Below are positions 20,605-29,662 of a DNA stretch of 64,000 nucleotides, piece after piece (position 1 is the stretch's first letter; each line of letters starts with the position of its first letter). This stretch comes from Spiroplasma endosymbiont of 'Nebria riversi'. GTDB lineage: Bacteria > Bacillota_I > Bacilli_A > Mycoplasmatales > Nriv7. The DNA is taken from positions 558,001 to 622,000 of the forward strand of contig NZ_CP065193.1 in NCBI RefSeq assembly GCF_018831625.1, written 5' to 3'. A program made the translations under genes and the position numbers. The notes below the pieces were generated by a model. The model was not told the origin of the DNA. It made no database searches and was given only the letters and a program-made list of their open reading frames with translations.

Positions 20605-20847
20605 ATGATTGGAACTTTCTTAACAGAAGCACCAGCAGTAACAAAGATAACAGCTAGTGACGCGATGACTAAATTATGAAATGCGATTATAACAGCGTTT
20701 ACTAAAATGTGAGAAATTATTGCTGTTAATATGCCTCAAGTCGGCAACTTCTTTGCTGACTATTGAATATTCATTTTTCCATTTATTTTGGCAATATTAT
20801 TTATTTGCTTTAAAATGTTTGAAAAATTACTTGGCGCAGTTCGCTAA
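20605..20847 (+). CDS. Plectrovirus major coat-like protein (copy 2, intact)
   Basis: 80 aa: a short polar N-terminus (MIGTFLTEAPAVTKITASDA), an amphipathic middle (AIITAFTKMWEIIAVNM), one strong transmembrane helix (YWIFIFPFILAILFICFKMF) and the basic end EKLLGAVR. This topology is characteristic of inovirus/plectrovirus major coat proteins. Strong RBS AAGGGGGTG. It is the last gene of this remnant and the intact reference for the frameshifted copy at 7991. Confidence 0.7.
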
Positions 20848-20963
20848 CAAAAAAAATAAAGTGAGGCGCAAGATGAAATTTTGCAAATGAATAATAGAAA
20901 AAAATAACCATTTTATTGAATTAAATCGCACCTCATTTGGACGCATAAAGTTTTGTTAGGTGG

Positions 20964-21226
20964 TAAAGATTTGGATAATTTTAAAAGAAAAGTAATTACA
21001 ATTTAATTATTATTTTATTTTAAAAATAAGTAATAAAACAAAATATTTAATATTAACAAACATAATCTTAATAAAAGGTTATAAAAACAACATTAAAATA
21101 ATTTTTTACAACAAAAATCATACATAGGATATATATACTTAATTTGCATATTGAAATAATTTATAAATAATTTATAGTAAATGATTATTTTTTTTTATTT
21201 TATCAAGAGTTTTCTACAAAATTAAA
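20964..21226. other. Composite noncoding segment with S repeat
   Basis: No gene. About 21099-21195 is a copy of the S repeat also found at 21526-21626 and in part at 47346-47410 (contains CATACATAGGATATATATAC). It ends in a stray IS1595 end (ATCAAGAGTTTTCTACAAAA) before the transposase fragment resumes. Confidence 0.55.
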
Positions 21227-21228
21227 AA

Positions 21229-21448
21229 ATATTTTTGTTTTCCTTCTGAATTATGTCCATTTTTAACGCAGTGGTAAGCTTCGAATTTAGGGCATTTAAT
21301 ACCTTGTGCTCTAAATTTTTGATCAATTTCATTTAAACGTTTTTGTTTTTTTATTAATTCTGCTTGTTGTTTGACTTTTTCATAAAATTCTAAAAATTGA
21401 TCATCTATCTGTTAAAGTATTTACTAGTTCTTGAATTATTTTTTCCAT
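21229..21448 (-). pseudogene. IS1595-like transposase, N-terminal part (element A)
   Basis: Starts MEKIIQELVNTLTD, then a 4-nt insertion shifts the frame (other copies read TLTDDQFLEFYE). The zinc-ribbon segment CPKFEAYHCVKNGHNSEGKQ is visible; its second Cys and the following Ser codon read as Phe-Glu-Ala, so a ligand is lost. Start ATG at 21448. Confidence 0.6.
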
Positions 21449-21525
21449 AATTATTATCCACCTCTATCATATTAAAAATATACCTAAAATTAAGTATATT
21501 TAATAAATATCAAGAGTTTTCTACA

Positions 21526-21660
21526 AAATTAAAAATTTTTTACAACACAAATCATACATAGGATATATATACTTAATTTGCATATTGAAATAATTTATAA
21601 ATAATTTATAGTAAATGATTATTTTTTCTTTTTTTAAAAATACCTAAGAAAACTAAACGC
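21526..21660 (+). repeat. S repeat copy 2 joined to the R-repeat end motif
   Basis: Direct copy of the S repeat at 21099-21195 with the sequence extended to AAATACCTAAGAAAACTAAA, the same terminal motif that closes the R repeats. It has no coding capacity and forms the left border of the R3 copy. Confidence 0.5.
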
Positions 21661-21670
21661 AACCATTAAA

Positions 21671-21825
21671 TTTTTCATTGTGTAAAAATTCAATAATATG
21701 ATAAAATGGTAACGAATAAAAATGACAATAGCAAGAAAGGTATGGTTATTTTAGTAATTAAATAATATAATTAGCTGATTGTTTTACTTCTTCAAAGCAA
21801 TACCTAACAAAACTAAACGCGACCA
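21671..21825 (+). repeat. R repeat, copy 3 (plus orientation)
   Basis: About 150 bp matching the other R copies, ending GCGACC 50 bp before the metK leader. With the inverted copy at 26877 it brackets metK and ptsG. Confidence 0.7.
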
Positions 21826-21875
21826 TTAATTTTAAGTGATTTGCATTTTTAAGGATAATTTAAAATTTTCATTCA

Positions 21876-22024
21876 CTTATTTTGAACTGGATATGCTAGT
21901 TTTAACCAGTAGCAACCCTTTTATTTTTAAAAGAAGGTGCTTCTAGCGGGGTAAATATCAACAATAAGGGGAGGATTATATCTAAAATATAAAACCTTCT
22001 TTTTAGTTAAAGAAGGTTTTATAT
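21876..22024 (+). promoter_or_regulatory. Probable SAM riboswitch (SAM-I/IV clan) with terminator, upstream of metK
   Basis: P1 can form between CTTATT (21876) and AATAAG (21963). Inside are a CTGG/CCAG stem, the AGCAACC motif (21911) and AAGGTGCT (21934), in the order and spacing of S-box aptamers. A hairpin with a 17-bp stem at 21987-22024 ends 27 nt before the metK ATG. AAAAGAAGG within the aptamer (21929-21937) is complementary to CCTTCTTTT in the terminator's left arm, a plausible antiterminator. The 5' P2 region is divergent, so this is a variant or unrecognised subclass. Regulating SAM synthesis by SAM fits metK. Confidence 0.65.
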
Positions 22025-22051
22025 TATTTAAATAAATTAATGGAGGAAAGT

Positions 22052-23200
22052 ATGAGAAAAATATTATTTACTAGTGAATCTGTTAGTGAGGGACACCCGG
22101 ATAAGATTTGTGATCAAATAGCTGATGCTATTTTGGATGCTTGTTTAAAACAAGACCCACAAACAAGACTAGCTTGTGAAGTGTTTATTACTACTAATAT
22201 GGTTATTATTGGTGGCGAAATTAAATCATCAGCAATTGTAAATTATGAAGCGATTGCTAGAAAAGTTATTTGTGATATTGGTTATATTGATGAAAAAATT
22301 GGTATTAATGGTAATACTTGTCATATTCAAGTATTAATTCATAGTCAGTCACAAGATATTATTCGTGGTGTGGAACATAATCATCAATTAGCAGCAGGCG
22401 ATCAAGGAATTATTTTTGGTTATGCTACTAATGAAACTAAAACTTATATGCCGTTAGCCATTCAAATTGCCCATGATTTAGTACATTTGGCTTCTTCTTT
22501 AAGAAAAAATCAACAATTTAAAGATGCGCGCCCTGATATGAAATCACAAGTAACGATTGATTATAGTAATCGGCGTCAACCTAAAATTGATACAATTTTA
22601 ATGTCAATTCAACATCATCCTGATTATAATGAAAGTGAATTTAAAACATTTATTCATCAAAAAATTATGCTAGTTATTGCTAAGAATTATAAGTTAAATT
22701 TTGATTTTAAATTTTTGATTAATCCAACAGGAAGATTTGTTATTGGCGGGCCTTATGGTGATACGGGATTAACAGGAAGAAAAATTATTGTGGATACTTA
22801 TGGTGGATATGCTCGTAGTGGTGGTGGTGCCTTTTCTGGCAAAGATGCTACTAAAGTTGATCGGACAGCTGCTTATATGGCAAGAAAAGTTGCTAAACAT
22901 ATTGTTGCTTTAAATTGGGCTGATAAATGTGAAATTCAATTGACATATGCTATTGGCATGAAAGCGCCGATTGCTGTTTATGTTGAGACATTTAATACTG
23001 AAAAGATTGCTCTTAATATAATTAATGATGCTATTAGTACTGTTTTTGATTTTTCGATGCAAGGAATGATTGATTGTTTGCAGTTAATGCAACCGATTTA
23101 TCAAAAAACTACTGTTTATGGTCATTTTGGTAAAGATGATAATTTTAGTTGAGAAAAATTGGATTGTTTAGAAAAATTAAAAAAAAATATTATAAAATAA
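22052..23200 (+). CDS. metK: S-adenosylmethionine synthetase
   Basis: 382 aa. All three MetK domains are clear: SVSEGHPDKICDQIADAILD (ATP/Met site), FITTNMVIIGGEI, GDQGIIFGYATNET (signature 1), GPYGDTGLTGRKIIVDTYGG and RSGGGAFSGKDATKVDRTAA (signature 2/P-loop-like). It makes SAM from Met and ATP. I chose ATG 22052 because GGAGGAAAG lies 3-10 nt upstream; the in-frame ATG at 22040 overlaps that RBS. The last few codons (NIIK-stop) fall in sequence shared with the IS1595 transposase start, so the native C-terminus may have been replaced. A probable SAM riboswitch precedes it. Confidence 0.95.
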
Positions 23201-24129
23201 TTCAAGAACTAGTAAATACTTTAACAGATGATCAATTTTTAGAATTTTATGAAGAGATCAAACAAAAAGCAGAATTAATAAAAAAACAAAAACGTTTAAA
23301 TGAAATTGATCAAAAATTTAGAGCACAAGGTATTAAATGCCCTAAATGTGAATCTTACCATTGCGTTAAAAATGGACATAATTCAGAAGGAAAACAAAAA
23401 TATTTATGTAAAAATTGTCATGCAAGTTTTGACGCTTTTCGTAATCATTTTATTTATTGAAGTCATTTAAATTATGAACAATGAAATTTATTGATTCAAA
23501 TTTCATTGCTGGGGCAATATAGTAAAACAATTTCTCGTTTTATTAAAACTACATTAAAAACTGCTTGATATAATCGTCAAAAATTAATGAAATCAAAACA
23601 ATTAGAAAATACCCAATTAAAATTTAAAAAATTATCTGGTAAAATCCAAATCAATGAAACATTTATTAAAGAAATTCATAAAGGAAATTTCAAACATAAA
23701 ACTGATCCACGAAGAATTCACCTTGACCCATTCGCAACTAATACTAAATGCTGTATTCAAATGGCAGTTGATAATAATAACAATATTTATGTTAAATCCA
23801 CAAGCACCAAACGTTTACAAAAACAATGAGTTATTGAAAATATGAACAAATAATTAATTAACCAAAATTCAATTATTACTTCTGATATGCAAAAATTATA
23901 TTTTTTAGTAGCAAAACAAACAAATTCTACTTTATGTGTAACTAAAACAACAATTAATCCTGAAGCTAGTTATCGTAACTTAAATAAAATCAGTAAATTA
24001 CAATCTAGTCTTAAAGAAGCCTTAATTCATTATCATGGTTTAGGTTTTACTAATATTCAAAATTATTTAACGCCTGTTGAATTTAGAAAATGACAGCCTA
24101 CATAAAAAGTGTCCAAAAAAGGGTTGCCA
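23193..24129 (+). mobile_element. IS1595-like element B fused to an IS3 right end
   Basis: IS1595 sequence begins inside the 3' end of metK without the IS left end. At AAATTATTTAA (24060-24070), a motif present in both IS types, it switches to the IS3-family sequence (CGCCTGTTGAATTTAGAAAA...) and ends with that element's right inverted repeat. It is therefore a chimera of two unrelated IS elements. Confidence 0.8.
23196..24105 (+). pseudogene. IS1595-like transposase B, chimeric and interrupted
   Basis: The zinc ribbon is complete here (CPKCESYHCVKNGHNSEGKQ, CKNC), followed by KIQINETFIKEIHKGNFKHK (first catalytic residue changed from Asp-Glu to Asn-Glu compared with copies A and C) and AVDNNNNIYVKS. 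A TAA replaces GAA after VIENMNK. The C-terminus ends in the IS3 OrfB tail (TPVEFRKW). It lacks its own ATG; upstream codons belong to metK. Confidence 0.75.
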
Positions 24130-24212
24130 CAACATATTTTGTTTTACAAAAGAACAAAAAAGACGATATTATCGTCTTTTTCTTATTTCCCTACCTCTTT
24201 GTTATACGCCCA
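24130..24212. repeat. T repeat copy 1 with terminator hairpin
   Basis: An 80-bp sequence also present at 36355-36434. It holds a hairpin AAAAAGACGATA/TATCGTCTTTTT (24156-24181), a likely terminator, and ends with CTTTGTTATACGCCC, which recurs next to an ISLre2 fragment at 45389. It may be an ISLre2 end. Confidence 0.6.
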
Positions 24213-24358
24213 TCAACTATTTTATTGGCAATAAGATTTAAAACATCAACAGATTTTTCTTCTTTACTTTTAATATTATTAATAGTGCCTAAATTGCTTG
24301 TAGTTCCTATTGATAAACTCGAAATAATTAATAACTTAGTTAACTTATCGTTCATCAT
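24191..24358 (-). CDS. Small secreted peptide or truncated secreted protein
   Basis: 55 aa: MMNDKLTKLLIISSLSIGTT looks like a signal peptide with a polar N-terminus, followed by SNLGTINNIKSKEEKSVD and a short end. The 3' end falls in the T repeat, so the original gene has probably been truncated there. A GAAAGGA RBS precedes the start. No family recognised. Confidence 0.4.
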   Translation of the reverse strand: MMNDKLTKLLIISSLSIGTTSNLGTINNIKSKEEKSVDVLNLIANKIVDGRITKR

Positions 24359-24489
24359 TTAATAATCAATCCTTTCAGCTTCTTTCTTTTATTAAAACAT
24401 ATTAATTTTTAAATTCAACTGAAAAAAGAGTGAATTTAATTTTTTTTAAATTTACTCTTAATTAATTACTATTTACTAATAAATATTTA

Positions 24490-26478
24490 TTACTTTTTAC
24501 TATTTTCTGTGGAAGAAGAGGAATACAAATTTTCCTTAATTTTATTTTTTCAAATATCTGATTGACCACCAAAAACTACGGCCACTTGCTTCTTACCACT
24601 CTTTTTAATAGGCTTAGTACTTAAAATTTCTAATTCGCCAGCATCAACTTTATTCATATCAACGACTTGCACTCGCAATCTTGAAGCACAAGCATCAATA
24701 TTTTCAATATTTTCTGTTCCACCCAAAGCAGCTAATATTTTTTCTGCTGTAACAATTCCTTTTCCAGATTTCTTATCTTTAAGTTTTTCTTTTTCATCAT
24801 TAATAATATTATCTTTTATTGGCAACGCAGTCTTAGATTGACTTTTTGCTGCTTGATAATCTTTTTTTGTAAATAAACGAATCTGCCCATCAACAGCTTC
24901 TCTTCCCGGAATTTTAATATTAAATCGTAAAATCAAGAAATAAAATAAGAAGAAATAAATCGCTGCATAGGCTGCACCAACAATTGATACAACTCATCAA
25001 TTAGTTGTTTGACCACTAAAACTTGGAACAATTCCATAAATAATTCAGTCTAATACTCCACCAGAGAAAGTCATTCCGATTTTTACTTGTAAAACATTCA
25101 TTAACATAAATGATATTCCCGCTAAAGGCACATGAATCCCATAAAATAACCACGGGGCCACAAATAAGAAACTAAATTCTAACGGTTCAGTAATTCCTGT
25201 TAAGAAACTGGTTAATCCGGCAGAAGCATATACTCCTAATGCTGTATTTCGATTTTCCTTAGGTACCGTCAATGCCATAGCGGCGGCGGCGGCTGGCAAT
25301 CCAAACATCATAAAGGGAAACTTACCTGCTTGGAATCGTCCTAGTCGTAATCCCCGACCTCACATATCTTGCAATGTTAATTTTCCATCAGCAATAACTG
25401 CCATAAATCCTGTTTGGTCACCAACAGCTGTTAAAGTTAATGGATTAGCCACATCCCCAGTACTAGCAAAGTCACTAATCGCTCCACCAGCACCAGATCA
25501 TCACAATGGTGCATAAAACACATGATGCAATCCAAAAGGAATTAATGACCGTTCAATTAATCCAAAAAATAATGAATCTAATCCCACAGGTAATGTTCCT
25601 GATGAACGCCCAAATCAATTAAATGCTGCCCCAACTGGCGGTCATATTAAAATAAAAATAAACGCCAAGGGAATAACAGCAAAGAATACCACAATTGGGA
25701 CAAATTTTACGCCACTAAAAAAACTAATGTAAGAAGGTAATTCTGTTAGATAAAAGCGATTGTAAAGAAAAGCAACTAACGCCCCAACAATAATTCCTCC
25801 AAATACTCCTGAATTTAGTGTTGGTCCAATACCTAAAATTGATGTCGTTAATTTATTATCAATTGCTAAATCACCTTTTCAAAATCATAAATTATAGTTA
25901 ATCGGCGTTTCACTTGACGATATTACTTGATAAAAAGTATCATCAATTGTTTTTCCGTCCAATGTTCCTCCTAATAATTTACTAAATTCAGCAGTTAATT
26001 TTGGTATTAAATCTTTTCCCATATATAATTCCTTTAATGAAATTACAATCTTCTGATCTTTACCGGCATCATCAACATATGCTAAAACATAGTTATAGTT
26101 TATTACCCCCTGATTCATAAAGACAGCAATTACAACAACGAAAATTAGAAAACCAATTAATGCAGTTAAACCCGCAACTCCCGCATCATTAGTAAAAGCA
26201 ATTGCAACTGAAATTGCAAATAATACTGGTAAATTAGCAAATGGGACATCGCCCGTCATTTTTAAAAATGTTCCAAAAGTTTCTCAAGCTTCTGCATCAG
26301 CATTTTTAGCAAGTGTTTCAATTGTTGCTCCAATTCCTAAAAATAATCCCGCAATTGGTAACAACGCAATCGGCAACATAAATGCTTTAGATAATTTTTG
26401 AAGAACACCTTGACTTTTTTCTTTAAAGTTACTCCAAAAACTACCTAAAGACTGTTTAAATCTAAGCTTTGATGACAT
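24490..26478 (-). CDS. ptsG: PTS glucose-type EIICB permease
   Basis: 662 aa with TGA as Trp. EIIC (residues about 20-510) has [40 protein letters not shown], the [16 protein letters not shown] segment, [20 protein letters not shown] and [24 protein letters not shown] (about 560-640) carries the phosphorylated Cys in [15 protein letters not shown]. There is no EIIA domain, so a separate Crr/EIIA must donate phosphate. It imports and phosphorylates glucose. Match to PtsG is better than to NagE, especially around the GLHHVFYAP motif. RBS AAAGGAACGG upstream. It lies inside the inverted R repeats. Confidence 0.88.
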
Positions 26479-26876
26479 ATAAACCGTTCCTTTTCTATTT
26501 AAATTTAAAAATGAATTCTAAAAATTTTTTTATTTTAAAATTCAAACAATAACCTCCACTCTATTTTTAATAACTAAATCAAATATTATTTAGTTAATCT
26601 AAGAAATTATTACAATCTCTTTAAACTAAATATATCAATAATAACTATGAAATTTTTATCGTTTTATCAACTCAAATTTCTAAATCTTCTGGTGTATCAA
26701 TATCTAATTGGTCATCTTCACTTAGAGGGAATAAATTATTCGGTTGGTGATGTCTTATTTCAATAAATATTTATCTATTAAAATAAAACTAACTAAGGGA
26801 GAAGACAAATTTATCTTTTTCAACCATCTTGATAATAACATAAAATCACAAAATTACAAAACAAAAATAATTTTAA
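26479..26876. other. Intergenic region with a nucleotidyltransferase 3' remnant
   Basis: About 26645-26770 on the minus strand encodes the open end NNLFPLSEDDQLDIDTPEDL plus a short tail, the C-terminal signature (DIDTPEDL) of MobA/IspD/NeuA-like NTP transferases. An upstream TAA and absence of the rest show it is a remnant. The remainder holds the ptsG promoter region and no gene. Confidence 0.5.
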
Positions 26877-27026
26877 GGTCGCGTTTAGTTTTCTTAGGTA
26901 TTGCTTTGAAGAAGTAAAAAAATCAGCTAATTATATTATTTAATTACTAAACTAACCCTGCTTTTCTTGTTATTGTCATTTTTATTCATTACCATTTTAT
27001 CATATTATTGAATTTTTACACAATAA
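26877..27026 (-). repeat. R repeat, copy 4 (minus orientation)
   Basis: Inverted relative to copy 3 at 21671. It directly abuts the IS1595 left end near 27033, as copy 2 abuts element A, so R may be a preferred target or a linked unit of this IS. Confidence 0.7.
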
Positions 27027-27032
27027 AAATTA

Positions 27033-28177
27033 TTTTAATTTTGTCGAAAAATCTTGATATTTATTGAATATACTTAATTTTAGGTATATTTTTAATATGA
27101 TAGAGGTGGATAATAATTATGGAAAAAATAATTCAAGAACTAGTAAATACTTTAACAGATGATCAATTTTTAGAATTTTATGAAAAAGTCAAACAACAAG
27201 CAGAATTAATAAAAAAACAAAAACGTTTAAATGAAATTGATCAAAAATTTAGAGCACATGGTATTAAATGCCCTAAATGTGAATCTTACCATTGCGTTAA
27301 AAATGGACATAATTCAGAAGGAAAACAAAAATATTTATGTAAAAATTGACGTGCAAGTTTTGACGCTTTTCGTAATCATTTTATTTATTGAAGTCATTTA
27401 AATTATGAACAATGAAATTTATTGATTCAAATTTCATTGCTGGGGCAATCTAGTAAAACAATTTCTCGTTTTATTAAAACTACATTAAAAACTGCTTGAT
27501 ATAATCGTCAAAAATTAATGAAATCAAAATAATTAGAAAATACCCAATTAAAATTTAAAAAATTATCTGGTAAAATCCAAATCGATGAAACATTTATTAA
27601 AGAAATTCATAAAGGAAATTTCAAACATAAAACTGATCCACGAAGAATTCACCTTGATCCATTCGCAACTAATACTAAATGCTGTATTCAAGCAGCAGTT
27701 GATAATAATAAAAATATTTATGTTAAATCCACAAACACCAAACGTTTACAAAAACAATGAGTTATTGAAAATATGAACAAAGAATTAATTAATCAAAATT
27801 CAATTATTACTTCTGATATGCAAAAATTATATTTTTTAGTAGCAAAACAAACAAATTCTACTTTATGTGTAACTAAAACAACAATTAATCCTGAAGCTAG
27901 TTATCGTAACTTAAATAAAATCAGTAAATTACAATCTAGTCTTAAAGAAGCCTTAATTCATTATCATGGTTTAGGTTTTACTAATATTCAAAATTATTTA
28001 AATCTCTGAAAATGAAAATACCAACATAAGGTTTTAACTCCAAACCAACAAACAGCGGTATTATATTTTAATGTATAAAAAATTAAAGTAAAAATATTAA
28101 TTTTACATAAAAGCCTTTTAAAATTATCAAGTTGATGATTTTTTTTATTTTATCAAGAGTTTTCTACAAAATTAAAA
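27033..28177 (+). mobile_element. IS1595-like element C, complete length
   Basis: About 1145 bp between inverted ends TTTTAATTTTGTCGAAAA and ACAAAATTAAAA-type sequence. This is the only copy with both ends and an uninterrupted body. It is inserted next to R repeat 4 and cuts the pncB remnant. Its transposase has one nonsense codon and one zinc-ligand change. Confidence 0.75.
27119..28078 (+). pseudogene. IS1595-like transposase C, full length with lesions
   Basis: 319 codons from MEKIIQELVNTLTDDQFLEF to QTAVLYFNV. The order is an N-terminal helical region, a zinc ribbon (CPKCESYHCVKNG...YLCKN), then a DDE/ISXO2-like domain (KIQIDETFIKEIHKGNFK, TKCCIQAAVDNNKNIYVKS). Two defects: the last zinc Cys is TGA (Trp, from TGT), and a TAA follows KLMKSK at 27530. 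RBS GAGGTG sits 12-16 nt before the ATG. The IS1595 assignment is from motifs only. Confidence 0.75.
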
Positions 28178-28179
28178 TA

Positions 28180-28257
28180 ATTTTTTGGGTTTTTAAAAAA
28201 ATAAATCGCACTATAATAGCCTTCTTTAATACGAACATCAAATTTAAATTTTGTCAT
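28180..28257 (-). pseudogene. pncB: Nicotinate phosphoribosyltransferase, N-terminal remnant
   Basis: Minus strand MTKFKFDVRIKEGYYSAIYF then FKNPK matches the start of PncB (FDxRIKDGYYSAVYF). The frame then runs into IS1595 element C. No other part of the gene is in the window, so it was lost around the IS insertion. PncB would start NAD salvage from nicotinate. Confidence 0.65.
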
Positions 28258-28483
28258 TTAAATAGCCTCAAATCTCTTATATAATTATTAGTTTTAATAT
28301 ATCAATTTTGCTACTTAATAAATATTATAATATAGTTTTTTAATAAAATTTCTTTTTTGATTACAAATTTTGCTATTCTTATCATCAAATTATCCTTTAC
28401 TATTTCTTTTCTTGAATAATATTATATCAAAGTTTATAATTGATTAATAAACAAAATAGAGATTTTTGTGAGGTGTAAAATTA
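28258..28483 (+). promoter_or_regulatory. Intergenic region with degV-type promoter
   Basis: Contains TTGAAT (28412) and TATAAT (28435) spaced by 17 bp, a near-consensus promoter, then GTGAGGTG as RBS before the ATG at 28484. It now drives a pseudogene. The rest of the region shows no gene. Confidence 0.6.
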
Positions 28484-29348
28484 ATGAAGTAATACATTAT
28501 CTTAGTGGAATCAGCAACTGGTTATGATGAAGAACAAGCAAAAGAACATAATATGGCATTTGTCCCTTTAATGTGATAAATGTTAACAATAAAACTATTG
28601 CTGACAATAATAAAAAAATTACTATTGATAAATTTTATAAAATTTTAGAAACTGAACCAATTAAAACCGGTCAAACGCCACCAGGAATTTTAAAAGAAAA
28701 ATGAGATGAACTACTACAAGAATATGAACAAATTCTTTTCTTTCCGATTTCTTCGCATTTATCGGGACAATATCAAAGTGCAATATTACTGGCTCAAGAT
28801 AATGCTTATAAAGACAAAGTCTATATAATTGATAGCAAGGCAGTTGGCGACATTAATAAAGAAATGATTAACCACACAGAACTATCTTTACAAGAACGAC
28901 CTATTAATGAATTACAAGGTTTTATTGATGAACAGAAAAAAAATATTGCGCCTTCATTCTTCAATATCAATTAGATACATTGGTTCGTGGGAGCAGAATT
29001 AGCAGTGCTGCTGCTACCCCCTAACTAATTTATTGAAAATTAAACCAATCCTAGAATTTAATGGTTTTATTGATAAATTTGATAAAACCAGAACATTTAA
29101 AAAAGCAATTAAAGAGAGGTTTTAAAAGAAATCAAAAAGCACTATGACAGTGCTGGCGAATTAACAATTATGCATTCATTATGTGATATGGAATTAAAAG
29201 AAGAAGTAATTAAAATCATTACTAAAGAAAAATTTACAATTAAGCATATGAGTTTAATATCTTCTAATGGATAGGTTGCAATAAGTTGGACCATATTTAT
29301 GTGGACTTTCAAATAAAATAAAATTATTAAGAAAGTAGGAAGATAAAA

Positions 29349-29662
29349 ATGGGGAAAAACTCATATTCAAATGAATTTAAAAAACAAATTGTCATGCTTT
29401 ATCAAAACGGAAAAAGCATTGTTGAAATTATTAAAGAATACGGAATTTCAAAATCAGCCGTATATCAGTGAATTGAAAATTTTAATAATTTTGGGTCATT
29501 TAAAGTACAAGATAATCGCACTGTCGAAGAAAATGAATTAATTTATTTGCGAAAAGAAAACCAACAATTACGAATGGAAAATGACATTTTAAAGCAAGTA
29601 GCACTGATAATTCGCAAAAAACAGGAATTATTAACAATAATAAAGAAAAATATTCCGTGCTA
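29349..29662 (+). CDS. IS3-family transposase OrfA (copy 2, intact)
   Basis: 104 aa: MGKNSYSNEFKKQIVMLYQN, helix-turn-helix (SIVEIIKEYGISKSAVYQWI), then a leucine-zipper-like coiled coil ([20 protein letters not shown]) as usual for IS150 OrfA. An A6 run at CGCAAAAAACAGG is a candidate -1 slippage site that would fuse it to OrfB. RBS AGGAAG upstream. This is the only complete OrfA in the window. Confidence 0.8.

Larger units (their letters stand above)
18986..20963 (+). mobile_element. SpV1-like plectrovirus remnant, copy 2, with 25-bp terminal direct repeats
   Basis: About 1.95 kb bounded by identical 25-bp direct repeats (18986-19010 and 20939-20963, beginning GGACGCATAAAG). The interior matches the first 1.9 kb of copy 1 (leader plus six genes to the coat gene), after which about 90 bp of unrelated sequence leads to the right repeat. 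All genes beyond the coat gene are missing. The direct repeat may be the joint of the circular viral genome or a recombination scar. Confidence 0.8.
18129..21533 (-). mobile_element. IS1595-like element A, split by viral DNA
   Basis: The IS ends (TTTTAATTTTGTCGAAAA-type inverted repeats) lie near 18129 and 21533. The transposase C-terminal two thirds occupy 18226-18985 and the N-terminal third 21229-21448, both on the minus strand. Between them lie a plectrovirus remnant (18986-20963) and a 260-bp composite of other repeats. A 15-bp stretch of IS sequence (TATTTTTGTTTTCCT) occurs at both breakpoints, so it was duplicated at the insertion. Confidence 0.75.
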
